Source: Lutjanus erythropterus
Lineage: Eukaryota; Chordata; Actinopteri; Lutjaniformes; Lutjanidae
Direction of reading: 5' to 3'
Length of the DNA: 64,000 bases
Assembly: GCA_020091685.1 (NCBI GenBank)
Contig: CM034601.1
Span: forward strand, 37,036,034 to 37,100,033
Shown in pieces: positions 34,801 through 47,498 of the stretch. The stretch's first letter is position 1. The number at the start of each line of letters is the position of its first letter. Under the pieces are notes generated by a model that did not search any database, was not told where the DNA came from, and saw nothing but the letters and a program-made list of their open reading frames with translations. Position numbers and translations under genes: made by a program.

Positions 34801-36800
34801 CCACTCCAAGTTCTACAATCAGATCAAGGATGTTTTCCCCCAGGTCAGATCCGTCACAACTCATAAATGTTTCAAGGCCCTTTCCTCCTGTTTCTTTTGA
34901 ACCCAGTGAAAGCTGAGGAGAATTTCTTCACACTATGCAATGCAATACTCGGTTCCTCTATGGGGACTTTACATACAGCATGTTTTCAAGAACCTGCTCA
35001 TTTATATTTCCTTACCACTTCTCCCAGAGCTCCACTGCTAATAAGACATTCAATGGTATGTATTTTTAAGATCAACAGAATTTAAAGTCTTCCCCATTAA
35101 GTAGAAGGAAAGATTGGACATAAAATAATTGGAATAGTCATGACTTAATCTATGACAGGACACACAAAGCTCAGTGATTCCTCTCTTGGCATTTTCAGTA
35201 CAGAGTGAAAGACAGAATGAGAAAGAGAAATACAGAGCGGAGCATAAAGACTTGGATGGGTTGCAACGAGGAGCTTAACTACTTCACCATCAGGGCACCA
35301 GGGAAAATCCATTCTTGGCAGCGGAGATTGCCACTGCTAAGCCTGCATTTTAAAATGTGAATCTGCACTTAGTCTTTGGAAACTCCCCTAAGAGCCCATC
35401 ATTAAGCAGGTCATTAAATCAAAAGTTGTGAGGCTTGGAAAAGAAAGAGATGAAGTAAGTAAATGAGAAAAATGAATGAGGTAAAATTTGATAGGAGATG
35501 AGGCTATCGTATGTTCACTGGGCAAGGTGATGCAATTATTCATCTGTCCCCATGTGCACTAGGCAGGCATTTGAGAGGAGATCTGTTTCCAGGGAGGATA
35601 TTGAGGAGTTGACAACTTCATCCTCTGAATAAGACTCAAGCTGCTGTTGCTGGTGGCAGTGGCATAGATTTTGAGCTGAATATTATTTAATGAGTACATA
35701 TTCCTATGAGTTAATTGAGCAGTAAACAAAGTTTTTATTAGAACTGAATCTAATAAAGTGCCCCTGATATCATTAACTATTGTGTCTGTCATTGCATTAC
35801 AATGCTGCAAGAAAGAGATTTCCTATGTAAAGAATCAGCCCCTATTAATGCTCTCCACAGGATTAATTAGAATGGAATATTATCATATAAATATATTCTG
35901 TAAACAATTCAGAAAACAGAAGAATGCTAAAAATATTTACATTATGTAAAACATCTAGAAGACATTGCACCCATTGTGAGACATAAACAAAAGATTGTCA
36001 GTACTACCAATGTTTGTGTTGAGTCTTAAATTTAGTGTTTGAACATAGCCTTGAGTAGAGCCCAGGGCTGTAGAGATATGAAACTGAGGAGAAGTCAAAG
36101 GCCATGTTTGAAAAAAAAAAAAGTGGTGAAAAAGGTAAGTTGAAAGTTAATAGATTAATTAATAGATAGATTTGCAACATCCTTTAAGAGTTGACAGAAA
36201 GTTCTGTCTTCATGGAGCAAAAACACAACAAGGCAACAGTTCCTTGTATGGCTTTTTAACTGTGTAAGCCTTCAGCAAGAATCCAAAGCGCATGGCGTAT
36301 CCCCTGTCTATAATGTTCCTGAGAAACTTGAAAACAATACCTAATGTTGACTTTGTACTCAGCAGAATCAAGGGTGCTGTGTGAACTAAGCTTCTGTAAG
36401 CTAGTTAGCAGCTTTGAGCTTGAACTCTGAGGCTGTCTTTAAATATTTTAAAATGCACTTCAAAAACAATTCAAAGGAAAATTTGAAATGCTTAAATTTC
36501 AAAGCTTTGTCAGTGAAACAAGGAACAACACCTACTGCCAAACTACAACTTCTATTTCATTCAACAAGACATTTTCATATGAAAACAAAGGTCTTTTTAG
36601 GGTAAGATCCAGGCTCCTGAATAAACAACCCCCCACTCATCTGAATGTGACTGATGTACAGTAACAAGGGTGCCAACACACAAAGGGCTGCAACAAAAAC
36701 AAAACAAAACAAAAAAACACAAGGCTGACGGGCAAAAAAGTTATACCTTGCTCAGTTTATGTTGGATTGCAATGGGACATAATTTGGAAAGGCGCTGTGT
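34801..36800. other. Gene-free AT-rich spacer
   Basis: Unique AT-rich DNA with an A12 run near 36111. I see no TIR, RNA gene or exon signal. Frames of 60-83 codons have no domain. Confidence 0.45.
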
Positions 36801-36804
36801 TCAC

Positions 36805-37273
36805 CACACAGACTGAATAAAAGAAGTGGACGTAGCCAACTTGATGTCACCCACTGATTTGTTGACTGCCAGTTTGAAGCCTCGGGTTTGGCATCACGGC
36901 ACAATATTTGGCGCAATCTTTGGTAACGAGGATGGAGCTGTGGAGGTCGCTGTGGTAGGGACATCAATCACAATGTAGCCAAGCCCTAAAGTATACACTG
37001 CCTTGTCGTCTATTTTATTCTAACTTACAAAATGAACAACATGCTCTATTGAGGCAGACTTAAGAAAAAACTCAGTAGGAAAATGTTTCCTGCGGTAATA
37101 AATCAAGTGAGAAGTAGGGACAATTTCTCATAAACTTCCATACAATCAGACTTTTTGCAACCAGCAGAGTCTTCTCCTGATGGCAATTTGAAAGAATGCA
37201 GGTTTAAAGCACTTCTACACTGATCAAAGTTTTCATACCCAGAAGCTACATCCACTTCTTATACAGTCTATGG
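36805..37273. mobile_element. Non-autonomous DNA transposon with ~30-bp TIRs
   Basis: The left end reads CAGACTGAATAAAAGAAGTG followed by GACGTAGC. The right end, reverse complemented, reads CCATAGACTGTATAAGAAGT followed by GGATGTAGC. The matching inverted termini enclose about 470 bases without a coding frame. The interior order (GTGACATCAC-like segment, TAATAAATCAAGTGAGAAGT, TTCCATACAATCAGACTTTT, GAAAGAATGCAGG) matches a family I recognise as abundant in percomorph fish. Confidence 0.8.
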
Positions 37274-39475
37274 TTGGCAAATCAAATACATGCTGGCTCA
37301 CATTCCTGGTACATTACTTGTTATGTGATTGATGTATTTCTATGTTTATTTTATGGTTGGAAAGAAAGATAAAATGACTGTTGCTGTGATAAGTCAACAG
37401 CAACTGGACAGTCCTATTACAGCTGAATTATTACTGGATAATTAGAGGGATATATCTTATGAATCACTGAGTCATTGCCATCCCTTCACCACATAAAAAC
37501 TGTGCAACCTACACTTTAATCTTCTGTATCATATAATGTAAAAAGCAGACTGAGCAGGATGCAGTACTATACTGTACTACTGTAACTCAGTTTACTATAC
37601 AGCACATTGTGGCACAGGAGCAAGTTGTGGGCCACACAGATTCACCATCTACTGAATGGCTGTCAACAGTCATGGTGGGGACCAGATAGTTGTTAAAAAG
37701 AAATATACACCATAACTTTATTTTGTTTTGTTTGCCCCTCAAGTCAGATGTTTTCAACTGTTAAAATTATAGCAAACATCTGTCACTAGAAAAACAGCTG
37801 AAAATTCATTGTCTACGCTACATTGCCATCCTCCTGTACTATTGTTTATGTTTATTGCCAGGCTGTGTTTACAGCTGCCTCATGATGCTTTGCGATAAAA
37901 TTTTACTCTTCAAATAAATACAATGGCACTGAAAAAGTTTTATTGCAAAGCAGTACAATGTGGACAGTTTTGCAAGGTAATACAGCAAGGAGGAGGGAAA
38001 TGCAGACAAGTTGCTGTATTGTGTGTTGTTAACTGCAGGGATTTGCTGAAGTCCTGAAACCTTCATCACAATTTCTGAATCCCAAGTGATCTAAAGGCAG
38101 GTTTTCAGCACAAAAGGAAATACATCTTTTCACAATGCTTTACCTGTGTGAAAATCATTTTTAATGTGCTTGAGCAGGGAGAGGTATGACACAATTCAAA
38201 GTTTCTGCACTCATTCAGCTCAAACTGCAAAAGACAAGAGGCTAAGAAGAAAATCTCCCTGCTTTGGGCATGTCTTTCTTGGTCAACACCACCATTGTAA
38301 TGCTCTGTGTTGGTTAGAATCAATTATTCTTATGATTCCATATAGATCAAATGATAATGACATAATGCAAAGAAGCAGTATTCAGAAACAACAAAAGCAG
38401 TACTACAAAAAGTTGGATGCATAAGAGTTAGTTTCTTGTGAATATACTTTCATGTTTCTGCTACATTTGAATTTTAAAATTAAAATCTTCTTTTAATTCT
38501 TTTTTTAAGTCTTTTTTAAAAGACCAGTGACCTTACCATCTTTCTTTTAAGTTGTGTGGCTGGGTTTTACATGCTACTCAAGACACAACTACCCAGGAGT
38601 ATTCATAGCAGCCCAGAAGAACTTTGAAGAACATCACAGTCATCTCCATGGCCTTCATCCCTAAAATATAAAGCAGGTCCTCCTACCCTCCACCTGCTTT
38701 GTGTTGTTCCTCTTCCACATTATCATATGCACATCCCAACAACCACTAGCATCACAAATGTATACAGACACGCATAGTTGCCAACTGACAGACAATTTTC
38801 ATTCTTCCCAGTTAGCATCAATGATCAAATATCAAGTATCCAAGTACACTTAGTCCCTCACAATTAATGGAAGATTAGTTCATATTTCTCCAAATCAATC
38901 ACAGTCATCTTGGGCACCATACAGTCCAGGATGCAGCAACAGTGCCTTTGCAAAAGAGTGACGTGAGGAAACTGGCACTGAAATGGCTAAATCCCGCCAA
39001 AAGAAAAGGCAACAGCTGCTAGCTTATTTATGTTTGTAGCATTATCGACATAGTTAATGTTAGGATTAGGTTGTTGTTTCCCGTAACGACAACGATTTTG
39101 AAAATGCAGAGAGTGAAAGTGGAAAAAAATGCTATCTGAAGCAGGCAGCCAGTGGCAGGGTTATACCCAGAGACTATATCTGGTGAGTCAGCCTAATGGC
39201 AGACACACATACAAACAACTTAATGGAGCTGGTCTGACATGGAGTGGAGCCTTTGTTTCCTGAGAGTGACGACTTCTTGCACCACTCTGCAGCTTCCTCT
39301 CAGTGTTTGTCTCACTGATCTGTCATTGGCTGTGAGAGACGGCAGGATATGGTTCAAAAGCTTTTAGGTAAATGTTACTTATCTCCATTCTCAGTGTTGA
39401 CCCCACTGCAACCTGAACAACCTCAAGGTTGCTCTCCTCTCTTAATGCCTGAGACTGTTAGGCAGACTATGTTCA
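37274..39475. other. Gene-free AT-rich spacer
   Basis: Unique AT-rich DNA. The 38.4-38.5 kb part is T/A low complexity. The segment near 39040-39130 (TAGGATTAGG, CGTAACGACAACG) could be old repeat. No supported gene. Confidence 0.45.
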
Positions 39476-39479
39476 CAAA

Positions 39480-40090
39480 GCACGTTTACTCATAAATTCA
39501 ATACAACACCCCCGCACTGAGCTCACTTGTTACTGACCCCCATTTGACCCTGTAAAGGGGAATGTTTTCTGTGTACGAGTCCAGCTGAATTAATCCATTT
39601 ATCGCCATGTTAGGGCCTTGAAAGCACTGACATAATTGCTTCAAAAGCTTTGATCGAATGGATTTAAGTAATTAAACAAATGTTGCCAGCTGGAACTTTA
39701 TAACCCTACAGCCCACTCAATACATTTTGGCCCAGGGAGGAAGCCTGAAAGCAGGCGGAGAGACTGTGATTATCAGAGTGAAGCATGCAGGTCCATTTTT
39801 ACTGACAAGTGCAAAATCTTTAATCTTTTTTAAAGCTGGTCGACAGCAACTTATTTCCTGATCAATCCCCCCTGGCTAAATGCTGGGCGCCTGAGCCATC
39901 GACATGTAAACCCCCAAGGAGAAAGACAGTGATGCACTCCATCCCTCAAATAGGACAGGTATGAACCCGAGCCAAGTGATGGCAAACAGCGACGGCCGTC
40001 TTGGGTTTCATTAGCTGCCGTGACATTAACTGTGACGATGTAACCTTACATAATGGCAGGAGGAATGAAAGCATCAGCTGTTTTGGGAAA
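39480..40090. other. Cluster of candidate conserved non-coding elements
   Basis: Repeat-free complex sequence over about 600 bases (GGATTTAAGTAATTAAAC near 39660; GTGATTATCAG near 39767; GGTTTCATTAGCTGCCGTGA near 40003). All frames contain stops, and the ORF-poor, word-rich texture fits regulatory DNA. Confidence 0.45.
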
Positions 40091-40725
40091 AAAAGTCAGG
40101 CAAGTCATCTTTAGGCCTTTAACATGCTGCTTAGCTTCTAAATAACACTGGCAAACATAGAGGTGCATTGATTATACGTGGGCATGAGGAGAATGAAAGC
40201 ACGGGATCAATAGAGAGGATCAATGGAATCAGTGAATGAATGGACAAACAAATGAGTGTGTAGGTGTGTAAATTAGTACGTACCAGCCAAGAAAAATTAG
40301 AAACAAGCAAAGGGAGTGAAAGGACAAAGTGCTGAGGGTGTGATGAAATGAGTAGCTGATGAGGAGAAAGAGTTAATCAATGAACTCATGAAAATGTATT
40401 AACGATGAGTGAAGGAAGGCATGTAGAACTGAGCAGAGATTAATAATATTATTAGTATGTCATTAGCCAAGTGATTAAAAACAGCATGGGCATTGGTCCA
40501 GAACTAATTAAATTTACAGTATCTCATGCCTATCAATGTATGGAAGCTTGTGGATTACAAACAGTTGCATTAAATACACAGATGTTGATCAGTTACACCT
40601 GACAGACTCAGATACATTATTTCCAAATGGCCATCTTTGAAATGTATAAATGATATATTAAGCTACACAGTGATTATTGAAAGAAGTTGTAATTCCCCTC
40701 AACATTTAGCACGGTTTTGTTCTGC
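40091..40725. other. Gene-free AT-rich spacer
   Basis: Purine-rich AATGAATG/GATGAG words at 40200-40440. No supported feature. Confidence 0.45.
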
Positions 40726-40728
40726 ATT

Positions 40729-40930
40729 ATTACCTTAGCTAAGGAGGTTATGTTTTCTGTGCCATTTGTCAGTCTGCAGAGGTTTATGGAAAAACTACTG
40801 ACCTGATTTTCATGAAACTTGGTGGAAGGGTGTAGGATGGGCCAAGGAAGAAGCTATTTAATTTTGGAGCAGATCCGAATCATGGGGTGGATACAAAAAA
40901 TATTTTTCACTTTTGTTAACACTGTGAGAC
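40729..40930 (+). repeat. Dispersed repeat fragment (AAGGAGGTTATGT family)
   Basis: Starts at about TTAGCTAAGGAGGTTATGTT and continues with AAAACTACTGACCTGATTTT, CATGAAACTTGGTGGAAGGG and a CCAAGGAAGAA...TTTTGGAGCAGATCCG segment. I recognise this order from a dispersed non-coding repeat common in fish. The 3' part decays after about 40930. Confidence 0.65.
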
Positions 40931-41204
40931 AGATCAATTGTAACACCAATGTCTATGGCAAAATTCACTGAATTTGTTGTGAATACGCGAACCTGTTGTA
41001 ATTGAAGTTAATGGTTTGCTGCAACTAAACATACACAAATCATAACAGCCATCTCAAACATCATTGTAAAAAGAAATGCAGCAGGTATGTAAGAAATGTG
41101 CAATCAGGCCTGTGATTTCTCTGGATTAATATGGAATTCTGGATTTTCCTGACCTTCGTGAACCCTGTGGTTGAACTTGTAGATTAGCATAGCATAAAAG
41201 ACTG

Positions 41205-41465
41205 GACTGCCGACCTTGACAAATGTCTGCACTCTCCAAGTGTGGCTCTATTTTGTTTTATGTTGATTTCTGCTCATAATTATATATTCAGGAAATACAA
41301 ATTATTTTCAGGGGGAGTTTTTTCTTTCTGAGATTGGGGGGTTAAAGGACAGACGGTGTTGTATATTGTAGAGATTGTAAAGCCCCCTGAGAAAAAAATG
41401 TGATTTGTTTGATTGATTGGATTTGTGATTTTATTGGGCTATATAAATAAAATTTAACTTGACTT
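41205..41465 (+). mobile_element. 5'-truncated LINE 3' tail
   Basis: Ends in GGGCTATATAAATAAAATTT followed by AACTTGACTTG, preceded by GAGATTGTAAAGCCCCCTGAG. This is the typical 3'-UTR end of L2/Rex-like non-LTR elements in fish, with a short terminal tandem repeat instead of poly(A). No reverse-transcriptase coding sequence is present. Confidence 0.65.
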
Positions 41466-42535
41466 GAAATACAGGTCTAGTCTTGGCATTACACATCCTC
41501 CTAATCTGGCTTTGTTTGATCTATATGCTGACTCAAACAGTATCCAGAAAAGGGATTTCACTCTCCACCTATGTGCTGCAGATGGAATTGACGTCTGTGT
41601 TATGAATGTCGTGGTGTTTACAGTGGGACAATCTTGGGATGGAGCACTGTGCTGTACAGGACAGAGCTGCTAATCCACCCAGTTGGCCAGGATAGCTACA
41701 TCCCCATCCAAAACCAACGATATGAGCCCTAAATGCTGGCAGAGCTCGGTCCAGGGCTGGCTTATACTGCTGCCACCGTCTGCTGGAGGGCAATGCATTG
41801 CAAAGACAGTCAATATAACACAGTATCCAAAGCAGAAATAGGAATTAGAGAGCTTCAGTGTGTGTGCACATGTTTCCGATTTTATACTGCAGAATAAAAT
41901 TTGTCATCAAATTCAAATTTGCTTAAACGTCACCAGCGCAGACATGAGCTGCAATATAAACCCATAGTATATGTAACAGCAGACATATAGGGAACACTGT
42001 TTGTGGTAGCAGAAAGCTATTCCCTGTGGTTTCTTTGACAATAATATGGCCTGGCTTGCACAGGGGAACCTTTTCTCATTTTATGAATTATGGAGCGACA
42101 GACACCCCTGCTGAGTAGTGCATCCTTAACAGTGAAATATGTCCTCTGTCTTTGTCATGGCCGGGTGAGGATTGTGAAATAATGATATAGAATTCATTTC
42201 ATCTCAACATGCCCTGGCTCTCTCATACATATATCAGCCACGTCCTGCAGCAGGACTTAGAGTTGAGGAAAATAAGACAAGTGGATGGTGTATGGTGGAA
42301 AACTACAAGCTGCTATCAGGCACCTGCTCTATACATCTCCCACACTCCTTTTTTACGTCCCTCTTCCAGCATTTGGACCATCATTTTCTCACCTCATATC
42401 CTGTTCACCTTTTCCCGCCGTAGCATGCTTCAACACATCCATTCTCTTTTCCTCCGTCTTTCTAACTCACCCCCCCTCTCCTCCCACCCACCAAACCCTT
42501 CCTCCCTCCCTGTCTCCCTTTCTCCCGGGAGGTGA
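41466..42535. other. Gene-free spacer
   Basis: Unique DNA. A C/T-rich stretch at 42340-42530 gives Ser/Pro-rich plus-strand frames (108 and 102 codons in two phases) that are composition artefacts. Confidence 0.45.
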
Positions 42536-42539
42536 GCAC

Positions 42540-42850
42540 AATCTCATTAGCCACTGCTGGATGAGGCGTCCTCTCCTCTCAGGTTCAAGGTGATGGAAGA
42601 TTAGGCCGTTTGGCCTCAACTCATTCTGTATTCACACTGCGTTACTTGCTGCCCGTGAACACCAAATTACATTGAACCTGGGGAGTCTAACTCCATTAAT
42701 TTTAAATGGAAGATTAATTTAACAATATGCAGCAGATATTTGTTACAAACCCATCATGTAAAAGTGACGTTTGGCTATAAATTTGCAGGAGGCTCAGTCT
42801 GGCTGCTAGAGCCACGGCTCAAATAAATCAGAGCCATTTATGGCTAATCT
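42540..42850. other. Candidate conserved non-coding element
   Basis: Complex repeat-free block (ACACCAAATTACATTGAACC near 42659; CTCCATTAATTTTAAATGG near 42691; AGATTAATTTAAC near 42711). Several ATTA cores in 60 bases and a high diversity of words. Confidence 0.5.
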
Positions 42851-43815
42851 CTATGTTCAGATGTGTGTATGGACAGTGACACACATGGCTAATAATAAGC
42901 ACATACTGCAGATGCACAGACATAAATATATTGCAGTAGGTCAAAATGAAAATGTTAACATTTTCCACAAATTGTTACAAACCGAAACATATTACTTGGC
43001 ATTTATTCTAATCCTTTCTCTGCCATATCAGGATACACTTTTCATGAATTTGGACTTGGATAATAGGCCATTGCCAGATGGATATATGTTTAGTGTTACC
43101 ACGAAGTGTGGAAATCAAACATAATTTGGAACTGTAAATATTAACACAGGCAATTATGAACATGTGGAGGGCAATTATATTCACTTTAAAATGCTAACTA
43201 ATGACAGATTATCCTTTGTTTTGCGCTCTTTCCTACATAAATAACAGGCTCTGTCACTTTAAGCCGTGCATATATGCTGTACATCTGACTATTTCAGAGC
43301 TGCCAAGCACACAGACTCAGAGAAGTGACAAAGACAGAAGGCAGGCATCCATTTCATCTAAAAGGCCAATATTCCTTACTGGCAGCTGACTGAAGCTCCC
43401 CTGGAACGCCACATAAAGCTTACCCAAATGGCCTCGCTGCGGCCTCAACATGTCAGCCTGAGATATGCACATCAGTGCTCTGTGACAGTAACTCCTGATC
43501 GTATTACACACCTCAGCAGTGCTCATGTCCCATTACCGCCACCCAGCCCTGCCCGGCTGTGATTACCACCCCCCCCACCACCACCACCACCCTTCCGCGC
43601 ACACACGCACACACATTCACTGATAGCTATAATATGTAAGTGAAACAGTCATTTTCAAGGGGAGAGGAAAAAGGTGTGGTGGTGGCAGCGAGGGCTGGGG
43701 TGGGGGTGTTGTATTAGAATGGGAGCTGGGTGGTGGGGGTACAATGATTTAATGCTAATCCTCCCAGACGGGGTAAGACTTTGAATTTTAGCTCCAAACA
43801 CTGCCACCTCCCACC
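42851..43815. other. Spacer with a candidate element at 43380-43560
   Basis: The segment 43380-43560 is GC-balanced, complex and repeat-free. It is followed by C/CA-rich low complexity (43566-43615) and G-rich low complexity (43675-43740). Confidence 0.35.
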
Positions 43816-43819
43816 CTAC

Positions 43820-44345
43820 TCTGTAACCCCCCCACCTCTTGCCAGAGAGCATCCCTCGCCTCAGACTCATCTTTTGGCTCTTTAATGTGAAATTTCTTCG
43901 GGGAGCATGCAGGCTAATTAGAGGAATTGATAACCTCACCGCTTATTAACGAGGCCAATACATTTCAAAGTCATTAAAGATAACCATGGCAATAAGTCTG
44001 GCTATAAGCATCACTAGGTTTCACAGCCGGCGTGTCGACGTTGTAAAAAGTGGAGAAGAAGAGGGGGTAGAGGACGGGGTGGGGGTTGCGGGTGGAGGGG
44101 AGGAGCAATTCTTGCTCAGTCAACTGTAAATGCTTGGTTATTGGAATCTTTAAAACAGCCAGTGAGGAGAAAATTACATGACCAAATCTCCCTTTTCCTC
44201 TGAGTTAATGAAGAATTAGGGTTCCCATTTGCCGCATTAGATGGTTCACGGGAGGTTTGGGCATCGTGAAAAGTGTGTTTGACAACGGTGTCAATTTAGC
44301 CACAGCACAGCTCACAGGCCCGTGGCAGAACATCATTCACAACTG
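43820..44345. other. Cluster of candidate conserved non-coding elements
   Basis: Two complex blocks at 43850-44040 (GGCTAATTAGAGGAATTG near 43912; CCGCTTATTAACGAGGCC near 43939) and 44105-44345 are split by a G-rich run (44055-44100). Repeat-free with strong enhancer-like texture. Confidence 0.5.
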
Positions 44346-45290
44346 TCACAACCACTTATCTTTCTCATTGTCACCAAACCAACAAAATTCAGGTCAAGAG
44401 TTTTTTCCCCTCACTTGCCTCTCTTCATTACAATTTTCCACACTATGCTGGAGCCAAATGGCTGTGGAGACAGCTGATTCCTTAAAAGCATACATCTTGA
44501 CAGATTTTCCACCACTTTCTGCCACATTGATGTTAAATGCATGCATGAGTCACTGTAAAACCATTCAACTAGCTGTCCACATGGTGAATATGTGGATTGA
44601 TAATCGATTCCATGATTGGCAATAATACTGTCCTCTATCATTTCTATTACTGTCGGTCACATCTTGCAGAAGTGGATTTCCAATGGTGAGTTTGCTTTCA
44701 CACATTTACAATACAACCATATTTACTATGTACGTCTCCTCACATATTGAAATGCATGCATTATCACAATAAAATGAGGTGTAGTCATTCAAAAAAATGA
44801 CCAAAATGGCAAACAGAAAATCATCCTAACCCATCATATAAAGGTGTTCGGCTAAACGATGGCCTGGGGAGCTCAAAATAGATTTCCTGGAAATCAGAAA
44901 GGTGGCCAGGCAGTATAACAATCACATTACTCATGGCTCTCCAAGTTGGGGCATGGGAGTGTAACAAAGCACAGATTTATGCAGCTGAGACTGACGTGCC
45001 AGCTGTAATGCGCGACATGCTGCTGAGCTCAGCCAGGGACAGTGATGAGAGCCTGTACTAACACCAGCACATCTAATGACCCAGGCACCTAACACTATCT
45101 TCTTGGTGATGTGGAAAAACCGTGACCTTAAAGGAAAACGCCAAGATACGTTTCATCTTGCCATGCCACTCAAGCATATACACAACAGACAGATACACAG
45201 TAGCTCATCAAAACACAATCAAGTCAGGCCATATCACAGACCCTGTGAAACAATTGTTTCCAGATTGTTTGAGAGTTTCTGAACTAATAC
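44346..45290. other. Gene-free spacer
   Basis: Unique DNA. A 122-codon plus-strand frame (44257-44625) extends from the preceding block without a recognisable domain. Confidence 0.4.
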
Positions 45291-45299
45291 TAAATCTTT

Positions 45300-45546
45300 G
45301 GGGTGGTCCATCATGTTGAGATGATGACATCATGTACTTATTGCAGAGGAGAATCAGGGGACAGCATCATGTCCGGTAAGGTGTGCACTTTGATTTTGCA
45401 GTCTGTCCCATTTCCAATGTGCTAACATGGAGGAGGCAGGAGTTCTGACCTATGCTGCAGCCAGCCACCAGGGGGCAATCAAGATATCTTGGCCTCACTT
45501 TTGGGGAGCTGTGATGTGGTCTGTCTTTTTTGTACAGCCCGTGGAT
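45300..45546 (+). repeat. Dispersed repeat carrying a CTCF-like motif
   Basis: The stretch CTAACATGGAGGAGGCAGG, then ACCTATGCTGCAGCCAGCCA, CCAGGGGGCAAT and TCACTTTTGGGGAGCTGT matches a dispersed element I recognise from fish genomes. It probably ends near TGTACAGCCCGTGG. A 97-codon plus-strand frame (45427-45720) starts inside it and is therefore not a gene. Confidence 0.6.
45465..45479 (+). promoter_or_regulatory. CTCF-like core motif inside a repeat
   Basis: CCACCAGGGGGCAAT matches the CCASYAGRKGGC-type core of vertebrate CTCF sites. It lies within the dispersed repeat at 45300-45546, so copies elsewhere could spread the motif. Motif match only; no occupancy evidence. Confidence 0.4.
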
Positions 45547-45895
45547 GGTATTAATGTGAAAACTGCATCACTGCCACCTGAAAATTATGCAGAAATATTT
45601 CCAAATGAACTAAATGTTAGCAAAATTATTTGTCTGCTAGAAGGAAGGTGTGCCCTTTCTTATCCATCCTTTTTAAATGCACAAATTTTGCAGGAAAATA
45701 TTATCTCTGTAGAAAATTAGTAAATAATTAGGGGCCTAATTTGTTAACTAAGGTGATAAAGCAATGTGATAGCCTTCCTAAATGGTACTTTACCTGAAGC
45801 CAAAGAGCTGATGCAGAGGATCCAGCTCTAGTCCCTCAGTATTCTCCTGACTGCGAGTCCTTTGCCACTTCACCAGTTAGCTGCAGTGCTTTTCA
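45547..45895. other. Gene-free spacer
   Basis: Unique AT-rich DNA, possibly including further old repeat sequence at 45550-45720. Confidence 0.4.
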
Positions 45896-45899
45896 TTTC

Positions 45900-46055
45900 C
45901 TGCCATTCTAACAGGCTGTAAGAGCAGCACTCAGTGTGTTGTAATTAATCAAAGCAATCAAAAGAAAGGCCTGTCTGGATTGGACATCCACAATGGATAA
46001 TTAGCCTCATTAGGCAGAGCCACCACGGGGCTTCACTACATTACCTTTACAGAAA
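45900..46055. other. Candidate conserved non-coding element
   Basis: Compact block with GTTGTAATTAATCAAAGC near 45940 and GGATAATTAGCCTCATTAGG near 45995. Three homeodomain-type cores in 70 bases, repeat-free. Confidence 0.5.
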
Positions 46056-47140
46056 GCATTTCCAATTTTCTCCCTTCATCAATTAACCACATAAAAACTG
46101 AGGTAAGTCAACAAAGTGAAACTATTTTGTAGCTGAGGAGTGAAATGTCGAGGTACACTAGCTGCAGTCAGTCAATTTATCCATTATGGCAACTATTTGA
46201 TTTGGGAGCTGTTGTTCTTGCTCATGTTGAAAGGGAAAGGATGAGTAGACTACGAAAAGGCAACATTAAAGGAGAAGATGGTATTCAAGGAGAATTATTC
46301 ATCAAAGGAATCCGTGTAATATTTAGGTAACCACATTTTCTAAAAAATTCACATGGACAGTGCTCTGAGAGATGCAGCAGAGTAAAGGAACACATCCAAA
46401 TCTAAAACATTTAGATTTTCTTAAAGTGAAACCTGGACATCCAAAGGTAACAGGTGATAGATAGCATATCATATTTAATGTTACTGTACACAAATTAGAC
46501 TAATATTAAATGTACAGAAGACACCAACCAATTTGATCATGATTACAATTTAACAGCCCATGTGACACCATTTTTTTTACCTTTTCATAATCTCTTTTTC
46601 AATACACCAAATATATTCGTGTGTAAACACTTCCTTCACTGACTGCCTACGAACTACTGCTTGTATGGAGGCAACATGGAGAAGACAGAATACAAGGCAA
46701 CTAAGTTGTTTGCAATACTATGAAGAATCAGTGTTACTAACATGCACTTCAATAAGCTACAAGGTATAATGATTTGTATAAAAAGAAGAATGGCCATGAA
46801 GAAACACAACTGAAGTTATCTTGTTATGGCAAAACATCGAAATACACAAACAACGGAGTATAGTGCTGATAACATGATAACAACTATTGACTATTATCAG
46901 TCTTTCAATAGATGTTGATGCTGATGCCCAATAACTCACTGTCTACCAGACATTATAGCTTTAACCTTGACACTGCTGAACATCAAAGGCCATCACACAT
47001 TTCCAGTTACTGTAAATCATATTCTCTACTGTACGTCATATGTGATTTACAGTGATCAAATCCCACCTCCTAATTTCCTTGATTCTAAATCAGAAGTGTT
47101 TGACTGTGACACAGTAGATTTACTACTATGTCAAGCCACA
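46056..47140. other. Gene-free AT-rich spacer
   Basis: I see no supported gene, RNA or repeat boundary. Confidence 0.45.
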
Positions 47141-47152
47141 AGTACATCTCAG

Positions 47153-47498
47153 TAGGGCAGCAACTAACAATTATTTTTACAGTTGATTAATCAGTTGATT
47201 ATTTTCTTGATTATTCAAGTAATAGTTGTTTGTCAGAAAATGGCGAAAAATGTTGATCAATGTTTTCTAAAGCCCAAAATGACATCCTCAAATGTCTTGT
47301 TTTATTCACAACTCAAAAATATTCAATTTACAGTCAGAAACCAGAAAATATTCTTATTTGAGGAGCTGAAAGTAGAGAATTTGGACTTTTTTTTCCTTAA
47401 ATTATTCAAACTGATTAACCGATTATCAAAATAGTTGGTAAATAATTTAATAATCAATTAATAATTAATTAATTAATTAGTTAATCACTGTAGCGCTA
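47153..47498. mobile_element. hAT-type MITE with intact 8-bp target duplication
   Basis: The element runs from TAGGGCAGCAACTAAC to ...CTGTAGCGCTA, giving termini TAGGGC/GCGCTA that fit hAT-like TIRs. It is flanked on both sides by the identical 8 bases CATCTCAG (47145-47152 and 47499-47506), the target-site duplication length of hAT transposons. The interior (AGAAAATGGCGAAAAATGTT, AAAGCCCAAAATGACATCC, GAATTTGGAC, CGATTATCAAAATAGTTGG) matches a family I recognise as very common in percomorph fish. No transposase is present; an 83-codon frame inside is not a gene. Confidence 0.92.

Noticed and set aside
45427-45720. Plus-strand 97-codon open frame
   Set aside because: Begins inside a dispersed repeat, whose sequence accounts for its first half.
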